From positions 1-33,240 of the forward strand of contig RHCX01000008.1 in NCBI GenBank assembly GCA_010028495.1: a stretch of DNA of 33,240 nucleotides, read 5' to 3'. Positions 22,137-30,727 of this stretch are shown in pieces. This DNA comes from Nitrososphaeria archaeon (GTDB taxonomy: Archaea; Thermoproteota; Nitrososphaeria; Nitrososphaerales; Nitrosopumilaceae). Both the position numbers and the translations under genes were made by a program. The notes beneath the pieces were generated by a model, which saw nothing but the letters and a program-made list of their open reading frames with translations, was not told the DNA's origin and ran no database searches. The stretch's first letter is position 1. The number at the start of each line of letters is the position of its first letter.

Positions 22137-23003
22137 TTGTTGTCAGGCACAAAAATCGATGGTTTAACAGTTTCTAGTCTAGTACGAGAGCGAGTCAAAA
22201 AGGCAACCGAGGAACTAAAATCACAAGGAATCCAGCCGTGCCTTGCAACTGTTCTAATTGGCGACAACCCGGCATCCGCCACATATGTAAAAAACAAGCA
22301 AAAGGCGTGCGCCGAAGTAGGAATCAAAACCAAAGATCACAAGCTGCCATCCACAACAACCCAAGCCGAGATGAACTCGCTAATTGATACTCTAAACCAG
22401 GACAAAGAGGTCCACGGTATTTTGGTGCAGCTGCCATTACCACCGCAATGCAGCGAGTTTGAGACAACGTCTAGGATTTCCCCGCTAAAGGACGTTGACG
22501 GTCTGACTCCACATAATACAGGATTATTATCCATGAAAAAAGCGATGCTCAAGGCATGCACTCCATCGGGAATAATGGAATTATTTGAACATTATTCAAT
22601 ACCATTAGAAGGAAAAAATGTCACAGTCATTAATCGCAGCAATCTTGTTGGTAAGCCATTAATCCACATGTTGCTGGAAAAAAATGCTACAGTTACAATT
22701 GCACATTCCAAGACCAAGAATTTAGCAAATGTCTGCAAAAATGCAGACATTATAATCACCGGCGTTGGAGATAGGACAAAATTCACACTTACTCCAGAAA
22801 TGATTTCAGACGGCACAGTGGTGATTGATGTTGCAACAAGCAGGCTTGATGGTAAGCTGATAGGTGATTGCGATTTTGAAAAAATAATTCAAAAGGCCTC
22901 TTTTGCATCCCCGGTTCCCGGAGGTGTTGGCCCCATGACAATTGCAATGCTTTTAAAAAACACCGTTACTGCAGCATCAATGAGCAAACTTGGCAGAAAC
23001 TAA
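22137..23003 (+). CDS. folD: Methylene-THF dehydrogenase / methenyl-THF cyclohydrolase (FolD)
   Basis: A 288-residue bifunctional FolD, converting 5,10-methylene-THF to 10-formyl-THF with NADP. The family's YVxxK motif with catalytic Lys is seen in ASATYVKNKQKAC, followed by ILVQLPLPP, DVDGLTPHNTG, the dinucleotide-binding VINRSNLVGKPLI and the C-terminal SPVPGGVGPMTIAML. The length is normal and it should be a cytoplasmic dimer. The start is TTG with a TATA box 27 nt upstream. The cyclo-ligase gene overlaps its end by 14 bases. Its product feeds PurN, encoded 3 kb away. Confidence 0.97.
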   Translation: MLSGTKIDGLTVSSLVRERVKKATEELKSQGIQPCLATVLIGDNPASATYVKNKQKACAEVGIKTKDHKLPSTTTQAEMNSLIDTLNQDKEVHGILVQLPLPPQCSEFETTSRISPLKDVDGLTPHNTGLLSMKKAMLKACTPSGIMELFEHYSIPLEGKNVTVINRSNLVGKPLIHMLLEKNATVTIAHSKTKNLANVCKNADIIITGVGDRTKFTLTPEMISDGTVVIDVATSRLDGKLIGDCDFEKIIQKASFASPVPGGVGPMTIAMLLKNTVTAASMSKLGRN

Positions 23004-23550
23004 GGACAACGTCCGAAAGCAATTTCTGGAAAAACGCGACTGGCTTTCCGCTGATCTAATAGAGATATCAAGCAAGCAGATTAGAAAAAATCTGGGCAAA
23101 ATAGAGCAATACAAAAAAGCCCAGACCATTGCATGCTATCATTCCACAGGTAGCGAGGTCCGCACGCATGAAATAATGCAAGAAATTCTCAGCCATGGTA
23201 AGGTCCTTGCATTGCCACGAGTCGAAGGGGAAAACTTGGTGTTTTGCGAGGTCAAAAAATTCGAGGACCTTGAAAAGGGCGAATTTGGAATAATGGAGCC
23301 AAAGCAGTACTGCAAAATCATAAACAGATTCGATTTGATCATAGTTCCGGCAGTCGCCATGGCAAAAAACGGCCAAAGGTTAGGATACGGAATGGGTTTC
23401 TATGACAAATTTCTAGCAGACAAGAAAATCCCGACAATAGCACTGGCATATTCACAGTCAATTGCAAAAAACATACCACATGAAAAAAATGATGTCAAAA
23501 TTTCCATCACAATAACAGAAGACGAAACTATACGCTCAGACGTATCGTAG
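22990..23550 (+). CDS. 5-formyltetrahydrofolate cyclo-ligase
   Basis: A 186-residue member of the MTHFS family, which uses ATP to turn 5-formyl-THF into 5,10-methenyl-THF and so salvages a dead-end folate. Seen are the N-terminal RKQFLEKRDWLS helix, ACYHSTGSEVRT (substrate loop), LALPRVEGENL, and the phosphate-binding GQRLGYGMGFYDKFL near the C-terminus. The start is TTG at 22990, overlapping folD by 14 bases, so the pair is co-translated. It converges on purD with a 15-base overlap. Confidence 0.93.
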   Translation: MAETKDNVRKQFLEKRDWLSADLIEISSKQIRKNLGKIEQYKKAQTIACYHSTGSEVRTHEIMQEILSHGKVLALPRVEGENLVFCEVKKFEDLEKGEFGIMEPKQYCKIINRFDLIIVPAVAMAKNGQRLGYGMGFYDKFLADKKIPTIALAYSQSIAKNIPHEKNDVKISITITEDETIRSDVS

Positions 23551-24801
23551 TCCTTTCTTTCCGATATCCATTCGACAGTATTTGCTGGACCAATTGATCT
23601 TTTGTGCAGCGGAATATGCATTTGATATAGCATTGGATAATGTATCTCCTAGTGCAGTCACCCCAAGAACTCGTCCGCCATTAGACAACACCACACCATT
23701 TTCAAGCTTGGTTCCCGCATGAAACACCATGGCATCATTGCCAACGGCATTATCAATCCCAGAGATTGGTTCGTTTTTTGGATAAGATTCCGGATAACCC
23801 TTTGACGCCAATACAATACATACCGCAGTTTTGTTTTTCCAAGATATTTGGCCCAAAGAACTTAGTGTTCCCTTTGATGAGGCATACAAATACTCGTACA
23901 AGTCCGAATCCATTCTCATCAGAATAGGTTGACATTCTGGGTCTCCCATTCTTGTATTAAACTCTAAAACGTACGGTTTGCCGTCCTGTATCATTATGCC
24001 GGCGTACAAAAATCCGGAAAACTCTATTCCTTCTTTTTTCATAGAAGAGACGGTTTTTTCTATGACATCTTTTTGAATTTGTCTTGCAAGATCATCAGTA
24101 ATTATCCCGGTTGGAGAATACGCGCCCATTCCGCCGGTGTTTGGACCTAAGTCATCATCAAATACCCGCTTGTGGTCCTGGCTTGTAGCCATGGGAACTG
24201 CGGTTGTGCCATCGCACAATGCAATGTATGATGCCTCTATTCCATCGATTCTTTTTTCAATTACTATTTTTGCACCTGCCGAACCAAATGAATTTTTGAC
24301 CATCATTTCATCAATTGCGGATAATGCCTCTTTAGAGTCGGTGCAAACAATTACGCCTTTTCCGGCAGCTAGTCCGTCGGCTTTAATCACAACTGGATAG
24401 TTCAAAGAATTTACGTAATTTTTTGCATCGGTGTAATTATCAAAGATTCCAAATGGTGCGGTCGGGATGTCATTTCTTTGCATAAACTGCTTTGCCCAGA
24501 TTTTGCTGGACTCCAGTTGTGCTGCCTTTTTTGTCGGCCCAAATATCGGCAGGCCTTTTTGCACAAACGCATCCACTATTCCTTTGGACAGTGGTGCTTC
24601 AGGGCCTACAATTGTAAAGCAGTGATTTGTTTTTGCAAACTCTGCCAGTGCGTCAATGTCTTCTGCTTGTATTGGTATGTTATTTTCAGTTCCTCCGTTT
24701 CCAGGTGCAAAAAACACCTTGTCCACGTGCTTTGATTGAGAAAGCTTCCACCCAATGGCATGCTCGCGTCCGCCAGAACCGACAACTAAAACATTGACCA
24801 A
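23536..24801 (-). CDS. purD: Phosphoribosylamine-glycine ligase (PurD)
   Basis: A 421-residue GAR synthetase of the ATP-grasp group: phosphoribosylamine + glycine + ATP gives GAR, the substrate of PurN. The N-terminal LVVGSGGREHAIGWKL, PGNGGTENN, FGPTKKAAQLESSKIWAKQFM, the ATP-grasp VIKADGLAAGKGV, GPNTGGMGAYSPTG and EFNTRMGDPECQ are all present. Three in-frame TTG codons are possible starts (24810, 24804, 24801). The TATA box TTATATA at 24824-24830 is only 20 nt from the first, so the third, giving MVNVLVVGSGG, is preferred. It is divergent from ileS. Confidence 0.96.
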   Translation of the reverse strand: MVNVLVVGSGGREHAIGWKLSQSKHVDKVFFAPGNGGTENNIPIQAEDIDALAEFAKTNHCFTIVGPEAPLSKGIVDAFVQKGLPIFGPTKKAAQLESSKIWAKQFMQRNDIPTAPFGIFDNYTDAKNYVNSLNYPVVIKADGLAAGKGVIVCTDSKEALSAIDEMMVKNSFGSAGAKIVIEKRIDGIEASYIALCDGTTAVPMATSQDHKRVFDDDLGPNTGGMGAYSPTGIITDDLARQIQKDVIEKTVSSMKKEGIEFSGFLYAGIMIQDGKPYVLEFNTRMGDPECQPILMRMDSDLYEYLYASSKGTLSSLGQISWKNKTAVCIVLASKGYPESYPKNEPISGIDNAVGNDAMVFHAGTKLENGVVLSNGGRVLGVTALGDTLSNAISNAYSAAQKINWSSKYCRMDIGKKGLRYV

Positions 24802-24810
24802 CAAATCCAA

Positions 24811-24880
24811 GCTCGCGCCCTCGTATATAATCGAAATATTCTAGCTTGCTTTATAAAATCAGATCACGGATTTCACAGCG
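24811..24880. promoter_or_regulatory. Divergent purD / ileS promoters
   Basis: Minus strand: TTATATA (24824-24830) serves purD. Plus strand: TTTATAAAA (24850-24858) serves ileS and lies about 30 nt before its TTG at 24881. Both spacings fit leaderless or nearly leaderless transcripts. The two TATA boxes are only ~20 bp apart, so the two polymerases probably compete. Confidence 0.55.
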
Positions 24881-27800
24881 TTGCAACTGGAAAAAGAATT
24901 CAATTCTAAAAAAATCGAAGAACAGATTCGCACCCATTTATCCAATATAGATTTGCAGAAAATGATTTCAGATTCAAAAAATGGCAAGCCGATTGTATTC
25001 ATCGAAGGACCGCCAACAATGAACGGAATTCCTCATGCTGGACACCTTCGTGGCAGAATAATCAAGGATCTTTGGTATCGATACAACACACTAAAAGGCC
25101 ATAAAATCACATTCAACGCAGGCTGGGACACACAGGGGCTCCCAGTGGAATTGCAGGCGGAAAAGGAGCTTGGAATTACTGGAGGAAAAACAGAGATTCT
25201 CAAGTCGTTTGGCATAGAAAAAATTGTAGCCGAGTGCAAAAGACTAGTCCACAAGTACAATGAGAAATGGGTTGAAGTGGACAAGCTGCTTGGCATGTCA
25301 TTTAACCAAAAGGACGCATACTGGACATACAAAGATGAGTTCATCGAGCGAGAATGGCAGTTTCTAAGAAAAGCACATGAGACCGGAATTCTGACTGAGG
25401 GGTACAGAGTGGTAGCGTATTGTCCAAGCTGCCAAACATCACTGTCTCATGCAGAGGTAAACCAAGGATATGACATGGTGCAGGATCCGTCATTGTACTA
25501 TAAAGTAAAGCTGGAATCAGAGAATGCATTTTTGATTGTCTGGACAACAATGCCATTTACTTTAGTAACCGATGCAATGGTCGGCCTCAACCCAGAGGAA
25601 AACTATCATTACGTGCAAGTGGAAAACGAGACTTGGATCATAGGAGAAAAAAGACTAGAAGAATTTGCCAAAGAAGTCAAGCTGGAAAATTACACCATAA
25701 CAAAAACAGTCAAAGGGGCGACCTTTGAGGGCAAAAAATACATTCACCCGTTGTTATCAGAAATTCCAAAGTTAGCAGAGCTTGCAAAAAATCCCCTATA
25801 TCATATTGCAGTGTCTGAAGACTTTGTCGATCCAAGCACCGGAAGCGGTCTTGTGCATTTGGCACCTGCAAATGGTGAAGAAGATTACAATATTGCACAA
25901 AAAAGAAAGACGCCGATTTTTTCGCCAATCGATGATGAGGTGAAATTCACAGGTGATGCCGGAAAATACGCAGGCTTGTTTGTGCGCGACGCCGACAGGT
26001 CCGTAACAGAAGATGTCAAGGCCAAAGGCGCCCTGGTCAAAATAGGCAGAATCAAGCACAAGTATCCACTTTGCTGGCGATCCCACCACCCAATCGTGTG
26101 GCTTGCAAGACGGGAATTTTTCTACATGCTGGATAAGTTGGACAACAAAGCAATCGAGGCGGCAGAATCAGTAGAATACTTTTTTGATCAGCCAAAAAAC
26201 AGATTTCTTGGAATCATCAAAGAAAAGCATCCTTGGTGCATCTCTCGTGAAAGATTCTGGGGCTGTCCTTTGCCCATTTGGAACTGCAAGTGCGGTCATG
26301 TTGAGCGATTATTCTCAAGAAAAGAAATTCTAGAGGTGGCAACGGATTTGCCGGATGGTCCGAATTTTGAATTACACAGGCCATGGATTGACAGAATTGG
26401 AATCAAATGCAAAAAATGTGGCGCCCAGATGGAGCGGGAAAAATTCGTTCTTGACACGTGGCACAATAGCGGCTCTGCACCATATTCTTCGCTGACAGAC
26501 CAGCAATATTCAGAGGGAATTCCGGCGGCATTTCTGACAGAGGGAATCGACCAAACCAGAGGATGGGCCTATACTTTATTGATTGAGAACGTAATTCTAA
26601 ACAACAAGCCGGTTTCGCCATATTCAGCGTTCTTGTTCCAAGGACATGTGCTGGATAAAAACGGCAACAAGATGAGCAAAAGCCTCGGGAACGTAATGGA
26701 CGGAAAAGAAATGCTTACACAATACCCAGTGGATTTGATTCGATTCTATTTCATCTGGAAGTCCAGCCCTATTGAGCCGATTAATTTCAGCACTGATGAG
26801 ATGATGTCAAGACCATATCAGATCATCAATACACTGTATCACATACATCTGTATTACAAACAAAACAGTGAATACGACAAGTTTGACCAAAACACGAACA
26901 CTGTCCAGCAAGCAAAGCAGAAAAACCAGCTAGGCTCGCCAGACATTTGGATTTTATCAAAACTGCAAAAACTCATCAAGGACGTACAACAAAACAACGA
27001 CTCTTGCAAGTTCCATGAATCAGCTCGTGCGTTAGAAGATTTTATCATAAATTCTCTCAGCCAGGTCTACATTCCAATTACAAAGGCAGAGCTCTGGGAT
27101 GAGGACAATTCCAAAACAGATAGGCGTTTTGCAATTTACTCTATTTTGCACAAGATTCTCAAAACTTTGGACATTCTGATTCATCCATTATGTCCATACA
27201 CCAGTGAATATCTGTATTTGACAACATTTGGCAAAGACAGCATATTATTGCAGAAATGGCCAGCACCAGAATCGGATCTCATCAATGATACCATTGAAGA
27301 GTCATTTGATCTTATGAAAGAATCCGTTTCAGTTTCATCAGCTGCAAGAATGAAAGCGAAGCTGAAACGACGATGGCCGTTAACTGATGCAGTAGTTTGC
27401 GTTGCCCCAGGACAAAAGCAAAAGCTGGAATCATTATCAGAGTTGCTGTTATCTCAAATGAATGTAGAGACTTTCAAGGGAATAGAGCTGCAAAACAGGG
27501 CAGGCCTTGAGTTAATCTCTGAAATGCAGCAAAAGAAAATCCCGATAAAGCCGCTAGTAGAGATGGACCGCAAAAAAATTGGTCCAAAAGCAAAACAGCA
27601 CATGGCGGCATTACTGACAGCATTTTCCAATACAAAACCAGAAGACATAGTAAATAATCTGCTCAAGCAAAAATCCCATACATTTGATGTAGGTGCGGAA
27701 AAGATTATTCTTGATTTGGAGGACTTCATCATATCGTTTGACGCCCAGGACGGCTATGCGTATTCACAAAGAGATTCCCTGATTGTCTTTATTTCGACTG

Positions 27801-28069
27801 CAAGAAACCGCGAAATGATGGCTCGCGGTCTTGTAAAAGACCTGGCCCGCAGGCTCCAGACTCTAAGAAAAGAACGAGGCTACAATCCAACAGACATTCT
27901 CAATTGCGCCCATATTTTAGATCTAGATGCAGAATCTCTGGAAATGGCAAAAGAGAAATCAAAAGACTTGGCTTTCCTAGTCCGCGTAAAATCAGTCGAC
28001 TTTGATTCTGCTCCGCAAACCAAGGACGATGATATTGACGGTCAAAAGATCAGAATCTGGATAGAGTAG
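24881..28069 (+). CDS. ileS: Isoleucyl-tRNA synthetase
   Basis: A 1062-residue class I synthetase that charges tRNA-Ile. The HIGH-type motif is PHAGH (H52, H55) and the KMSKS loop is at 597-601 (NKMSKSLGN). The editing domain is seen in the altered WTT motif (VWTTMPFTLVTDAM) and GSGLVHLAPANGEEDY. GWDTQGLPVE, WCISRERFWGCPLPIW and zinc-type Cys pairs (CPSC, CKCGH, CKKCG) follow the archaeal/eukaryal type rather than the usual bacterial one. The C-terminal anticodon-binding region and the tail domain are complete. The start is TTG with a TATA box ~30 nt upstream. The frame is intact throughout. Confidence 0.97.
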   Translation: MQLEKEFNSKKIEEQIRTHLSNIDLQKMISDSKNGKPIVFIEGPPTMNGIPHAGHLRGRIIKDLWYRYNTLKGHKITFNAGWDTQGLPVELQAEKELGITGGKTEILKSFGIEKIVAECKRLVHKYNEKWVEVDKLLGMSFNQKDAYWTYKDEFIEREWQFLRKAHETGILTEGYRVVAYCPSCQTSLSHAEVNQGYDMVQDPSLYYKVKLESENAFLIVWTTMPFTLVTDAMVGLNPEENYHYVQVENETWIIGEKRLEEFAKEVKLENYTITKTVKGATFEGKKYIHPLLSEIPKLAELAKNPLYHIAVSEDFVDPSTGSGLVHLAPANGEEDYNIAQKRKTPIFSPIDDEVKFTGDAGKYAGLFVRDADRSVTEDVKAKGALVKIGRIKHKYPLCWRSHHPIVWLARREFFYMLDKLDNKAIEAAESVEYFFDQPKNRFLGIIKEKHPWCISRERFWGCPLPIWNCKCGHVERLFSRKEILEVATDLPDGPNFELHRPWIDRIGIKCKKCGAQMEREKFVLDTWHNSGSAPYSSLTDQQYSEGIPAAFLTEGIDQTRGWAYTLLIENVILNNKPVSPYSAFLFQGHVLDKNGNKMSKSLGNVMDGKEMLTQYPVDLIRFYFIWKSSPIEPINFSTDEMMSRPYQIINTLYHIHLYYKQNSEYDKFDQNTNTVQQAKQKNQLGSPDIWILSKLQKLIKDVQQNNDSCKFHESARALEDFIINSLSQVYIPITKAELWDEDNSKTDRRFAIYSILHKILKTLDILIHPLCPYTSEYLYLTTFGKDSILLQKWPAPESDLINDTIEESFDLMKESVSVSSAARMKAKLKRRWPLTDAVVCVAPGQKQKLESLSELLLSQMNVETFKGIELQNRAGLELISEMQQKKIPIKPLVEMDRKKIGPKAKQHMAALLTAFSNTKPEDIVNNLLKQKSHTFDVGAEKIILDLEDFIISFDAQDGYAYSQRDSLIVFISTARNREMMARGLVKDLARRLQTLRKERGYNPTDILNCAHILDLDAESLEMAKEKSKDLAFLVRVKSVDFDSAPQTKDDDIDGQKIRIWIE

Positions 28070-28097
28070 TAAGCTAGCTTTTGACAAATGTCTGGGG

Positions 28098-28105
28098 TTA
28101 AATAT
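28098..28105 (+). promoter_or_regulatory. TATA box of the 109-aa gene
   Basis: TTAAATAT lies 28 nt before the ATG at 28126, giving a leaderless transcript separate from ileS. Confidence 0.45.
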
Positions 28106-28125
28106 CAAAATCACCATACTATACC

Positions 28126-28455
28126 ATGGTAAAGCAGATCAGCCTAGATGCGTGGCAGACACAACACCTAGAGGAGCTGCTAAAAAAAGGAGCCAACATC
28201 GTAACAAAGACAGGCACTCCGATTATTTTGTACAGACAAACATTAGAAGAGGAAGAAGACTCCTATGAGGAGATTGTCTGCTCTTTGACTGACAGACATG
28301 TTGTAGAACAAGTCGTTATTTCTGGAGGAGGAATTCCACCGACATTTAGACAGCAAATGATCTATTCCTTAGAAGAATTCCCGCAAAGATTGATCCGAAA
28401 AAGCAAGGATCTGTTTTTGCAAACAATAGAATTGTTAGAAGAACAAATGAACTAA
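28126..28455 (+). CDS. Conserved-looking acidic protein of unknown function
   Basis: A 109-residue protein with its own promoter. It has an N-terminal helix (LDAWQTQHLEELLKKGANIV), a strand (TPIILYRQ), an acidic run (EEEEDSYEE), a glycine turn (VVISGGGIPPTF) and a long C-terminal helix. The pattern suggests a small alpha/beta fold. No family was recognised and no catalytic motif stands out. It lies between ileS and sucC; the sucC TATA box overlaps its stop codon, so sucC is transcribed independently. Confidence 0.75.
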   Translation: MVKQISLDAWQTQHLEELLKKGANIVTKTGTPIILYRQTLEEEEDSYEEIVCSLTDRHVVEQVVISGGGIPPTFRQQMIYSLEEFPQRLIRKSKDLFLQTIELLEEQMN

Positions 28456-28456
28456 C

Positions 28457-28466
28457 TATTATAAAG
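28457..28466 (+). promoter_or_regulatory. sucC-sucD TATA box
   Basis: TATTATAAAG lies about 29 nt before the sucC ATG at 28488 and starts right after the stop of the upstream gene. It predicts a leaderless mRNA for sucC-sucD and probably L40e. Confidence 0.55.
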
Positions 28467-28487
28467 ACCCGCAAAAAAACGACCTGC

Positions 28488-29600
28488 ATGCGACTCCTCG
28501 AATTTCAAGCAAAGGAGCTCTTTGGTCAATACGGTATCAAAACCCCAAAGGGTAGATACTCTAAGAACATCGAGGAAGCCAGAGAGCATGCAAAAGAGTT
28601 AGGTTTTCCATTTGTAATAAAATTCCAAGCTCCAGTAGGCGGTAGAGGAAAGGCAGGCGGAATTCAAATAGTCAAAAACCAGGACGAGTTTGAGCTCAAA
28701 TATCCACAGGTCGCAGGCATGACAATCAAGGGCGAAAAAGCCAGAGCCATTCTATTAGAGAAAATGGCCGAATACCAAAAAGAAATCTACCTATCACTGT
28801 TTTTGAACCGCTCCAAGCGATGCTATACCATTATTGCGTCTGGTGAGGGCGGAGTCGAAATAGAGTCAGTCAAAAACCAGACCATCCGTGAAGTTGGCCT
28901 AGGCGATGTCACACCACAAGTTGCAGAAGAAGTAGCAAAAGCAATAGGATTATCAGGAAATTCAATTACAGATTTTGTCGACATGTTGCAAAGATTATCA
29001 AAATTAACAGTTGAAAAAGAGGCAGAGCTTGCAGAGATAAATCCAGTGGCACTGCAAAAAGACGGATCACTCTTAGCATTGGATGGAAAAATAGTCACTG
29101 ATGACAATTCCAATTTCAGACACACTGAAATGGAAAAATACCAGGAAAAAACCGAGCTGGAAGAGCGCGCAGAAAAATCAGGATTCACATTAGTCGAATT
29201 AGAAGGAAATGTTGCAGTTGTTGGAAACGGTGCAGGCCTTGTCATGTCTACATTGGATATGCTAATTGACAATGGCGGCAAAGCTGCTTGCTTTTTGGAT
29301 GTAGGTGGCGGAGCAACAACAGAATCCGTATACGAAGCATTAACACTAATATCAAAAATGAAAAAAGTAAAAGCAATTCTAGTAAATCTGTATGGCGGAA
29401 TCGTAAAGACAACAACCGTAGCATCCGCATTTATCAAAGCATATGATGACAAGCTAATCGATCTGCCAGTATATGCAAGACTGATGGGTTCCGAATCTGA
29501 AAAATCTAAAGAAATGCTAAAACCGACCAAGACAAAAATGTATGATTCAGTTGAAGAGGCAATCTCTGGCGCAGTTCTAGGAGTATCAAAAAATGGCTAA
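28488..29600 (+). CDS. sucC: Succinate-CoA ligase, beta subunit
   Basis: A 370-residue ATP-grasp subunit. LEFQAKELFGQYGI at the N-terminus, FQAPVGGRGKAGGIQ (nucleotide-binding loop), AEINPVAL (metal-binding Glu/Asn) and the CoA-ligase part with GNGAGLVMSTLDMLIDNGG and FLDVGGGA are typical. With SucD it interconverts succinyl-CoA and succinate with ATP or GTP. In thaumarchaea succinyl-CoA is also an intermediate of the 3-hydroxypropionate/4-hydroxybutyrate CO2-fixation cycle, so this enzyme links that cycle to the citric acid pathway (family and lineage knowledge). sucD overlaps the end by 8 bases. Confidence 0.95.
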   Translation: MRLLEFQAKELFGQYGIKTPKGRYSKNIEEAREHAKELGFPFVIKFQAPVGGRGKAGGIQIVKNQDEFELKYPQVAGMTIKGEKARAILLEKMAEYQKEIYLSLFLNRSKRCYTIIASGEGGVEIESVKNQTIREVGLGDVTPQVAEEVAKAIGLSGNSITDFVDMLQRLSKLTVEKEAELAEINPVALQKDGSLLALDGKIVTDDNSNFRHTEMEKYQEKTELEERAEKSGFTLVELEGNVAVVGNGAGLVMSTLDMLIDNGGKAACFLDVGGGATTESVYEALTLISKMKKVKAILVNLYGGIVKTTTVASAFIKAYDDKLIDLPVYARLMGSESEKSKEMLKPTKTKMYDSVEEAISGAVLGVSKNG

Positions 29601-30522
29601 CATTTACGAGCTGCTCCGAGGAACCAAGGATTCCTCTGGTAATTATCAGAAAATGCCAGTTATAGTACAAGGAATTACAGGCACGTTTGGCTCGTTGCAC
29701 GCAAAAATGATGATGGAATACGGCACGAACATTGCTGCAGGCGTAACTCCAGGAAAAGGAGGCCAGAAATTCGAGGACAAGGTTCCAATTTTCAACACAG
29801 TGAAAGAAGCAGTTGATGCGACTGGCGCAAAAATATCAATTGTCTTTGTTCCAGCCAAGTTCTTCCTAGGAGCAGCAAAAGAGGCATTAGAGGCATTAGA
29901 TGCAGGAATCAAGCTTCTAGTTGCAATACCAGAACATGTACCAATCAGAGACACAATGCAGGTACTAGATTTGGCAAAGCAAAAAGACGCAATCATCATT
30001 GGTCCAAACACTCCTGGCGTCATGATACCATCTTTGATCAAAATTGGTATAATGCCGGCCAGTCCATTCAAGCACGGCAATATAGCAGTATTATCAAAAA
30101 GCGGCACTCTACTATATGAAATCTCTAATGCGTTGACCAAGGCAGGCTACGGCCAATCAATCACAATTGGAATCGGCGGAGATCCAGTAAACGGAACAAG
30201 ACTAATCGATGCATTTGAAATGGTCAAAGACGATCCAGACCTAAAGGGAATGGTAGTAGTAGGAGAGATCGGCGGAGACTCTGAAGAAATACTTGCACAG
30301 CATATTATCGATACTAATTTCAAAAAGCCAATTGTAGCATATATCGCAGGACGCAACGCCCCAAAGGAAAAGAGAATGGGTCATGCAGGCGCTATTGTAA
30401 TGGGAACATATGGTTCTGCAGAATCCAAGGTTTCCATGTTTAACAAGGCAAACATTCCAGTAGGCAAGCGACCAAATGAGGTTGCCATGCTTTTGGCAGG
30501 TAAGCTGGAATCCAAAGACTAA
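29593..30522 (+). CDS. sucD: Succinate-CoA ligase, alpha subunit
   Basis: A 309-residue alpha subunit. The N-terminal CoA-binding Rossmann part has VIVQGITGTFGSLHAKMM and GVTPGKGGQ; the phosphorylated histidine is H264 in RMGHAGAIV; GPNTPGVM and SKSGTLLYEI are also typical. It starts inside the sucC end (8-base overlap) and so is made together with it. The length and all key residues are normal. Confidence 0.96.
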   Translation: MANIYELLRGTKDSSGNYQKMPVIVQGITGTFGSLHAKMMMEYGTNIAAGVTPGKGGQKFEDKVPIFNTVKEAVDATGAKISIVFVPAKFFLGAAKEALEALDAGIKLLVAIPEHVPIRDTMQVLDLAKQKDAIIIGPNTPGVMIPSLIKIGIMPASPFKHGNIAVLSKSGTLLYEISNALTKAGYGQSITIGIGGDPVNGTRLIDAFEMVKDDPDLKGMVVVGEIGGDSEEILAQHIIDTNFKKPIVAYIAGRNAPKEKRMGHAGAIVMGTYGSAESKVSMFNKANIPVGKRPNEVAMLLAGKLESKD

Positions 30523-30549
30523 AAAGGACACAAAAGAGGATTTTATCAA

Positions 30550-30717
30550 ATGCCAATCACAGACCCGGAAAAGAAACGAATCGCTCAGGCAGCAAGACTA
30601 CACATGAAGATCTGCCTCAATTGCGGCGTTAGAAATTCAATGGCAGCCTCTAGATGCAGAAAATGCAGAGGTCAGTTCCTAAGACTAAAGAACAGAACTC
30701 TGGGCGCAAAGAAATAG
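30550..30717 (+). CDS. rpl40e: Large-subunit ribosomal protein L40e
   Basis: A 55-residue protein, too short for the ORF track. It has a zinc ribbon with C-x2-C twice (ICLNCG and RCRKCR), a basic N-terminal helix and a basic C-terminus (QFLRLKNRTLGAKK), as in archaeal L40e. It binds the large ribosomal subunit. GAGG (about 30534-30537) lies upstream at a usable distance, and the gene follows sucD by 27 bases, so it is probably co-transcribed. Its end is 10 bases from the convergent TerC-family gene. Confidence 0.93.
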   Translation: MPITDPEKKRIAQAARLHMKICLNCGVRNSMAASRCRKCRGQFLRLKNRTLGAKK

Positions 30718-30727
30718 GCTTTTCAGA

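Noticed and set aside
28823-29530. 235-aa minus-strand ORF inside sucC
   Set aside because: It is a Ser-rich antisense shadow of a clear ATP-grasp gene, with no own promoter or recognisable domain.
29646-30140. 164-aa minus-strand ORF inside sucD
   Set aside because: Antisense shadow of the well-conserved SucD coding frame.
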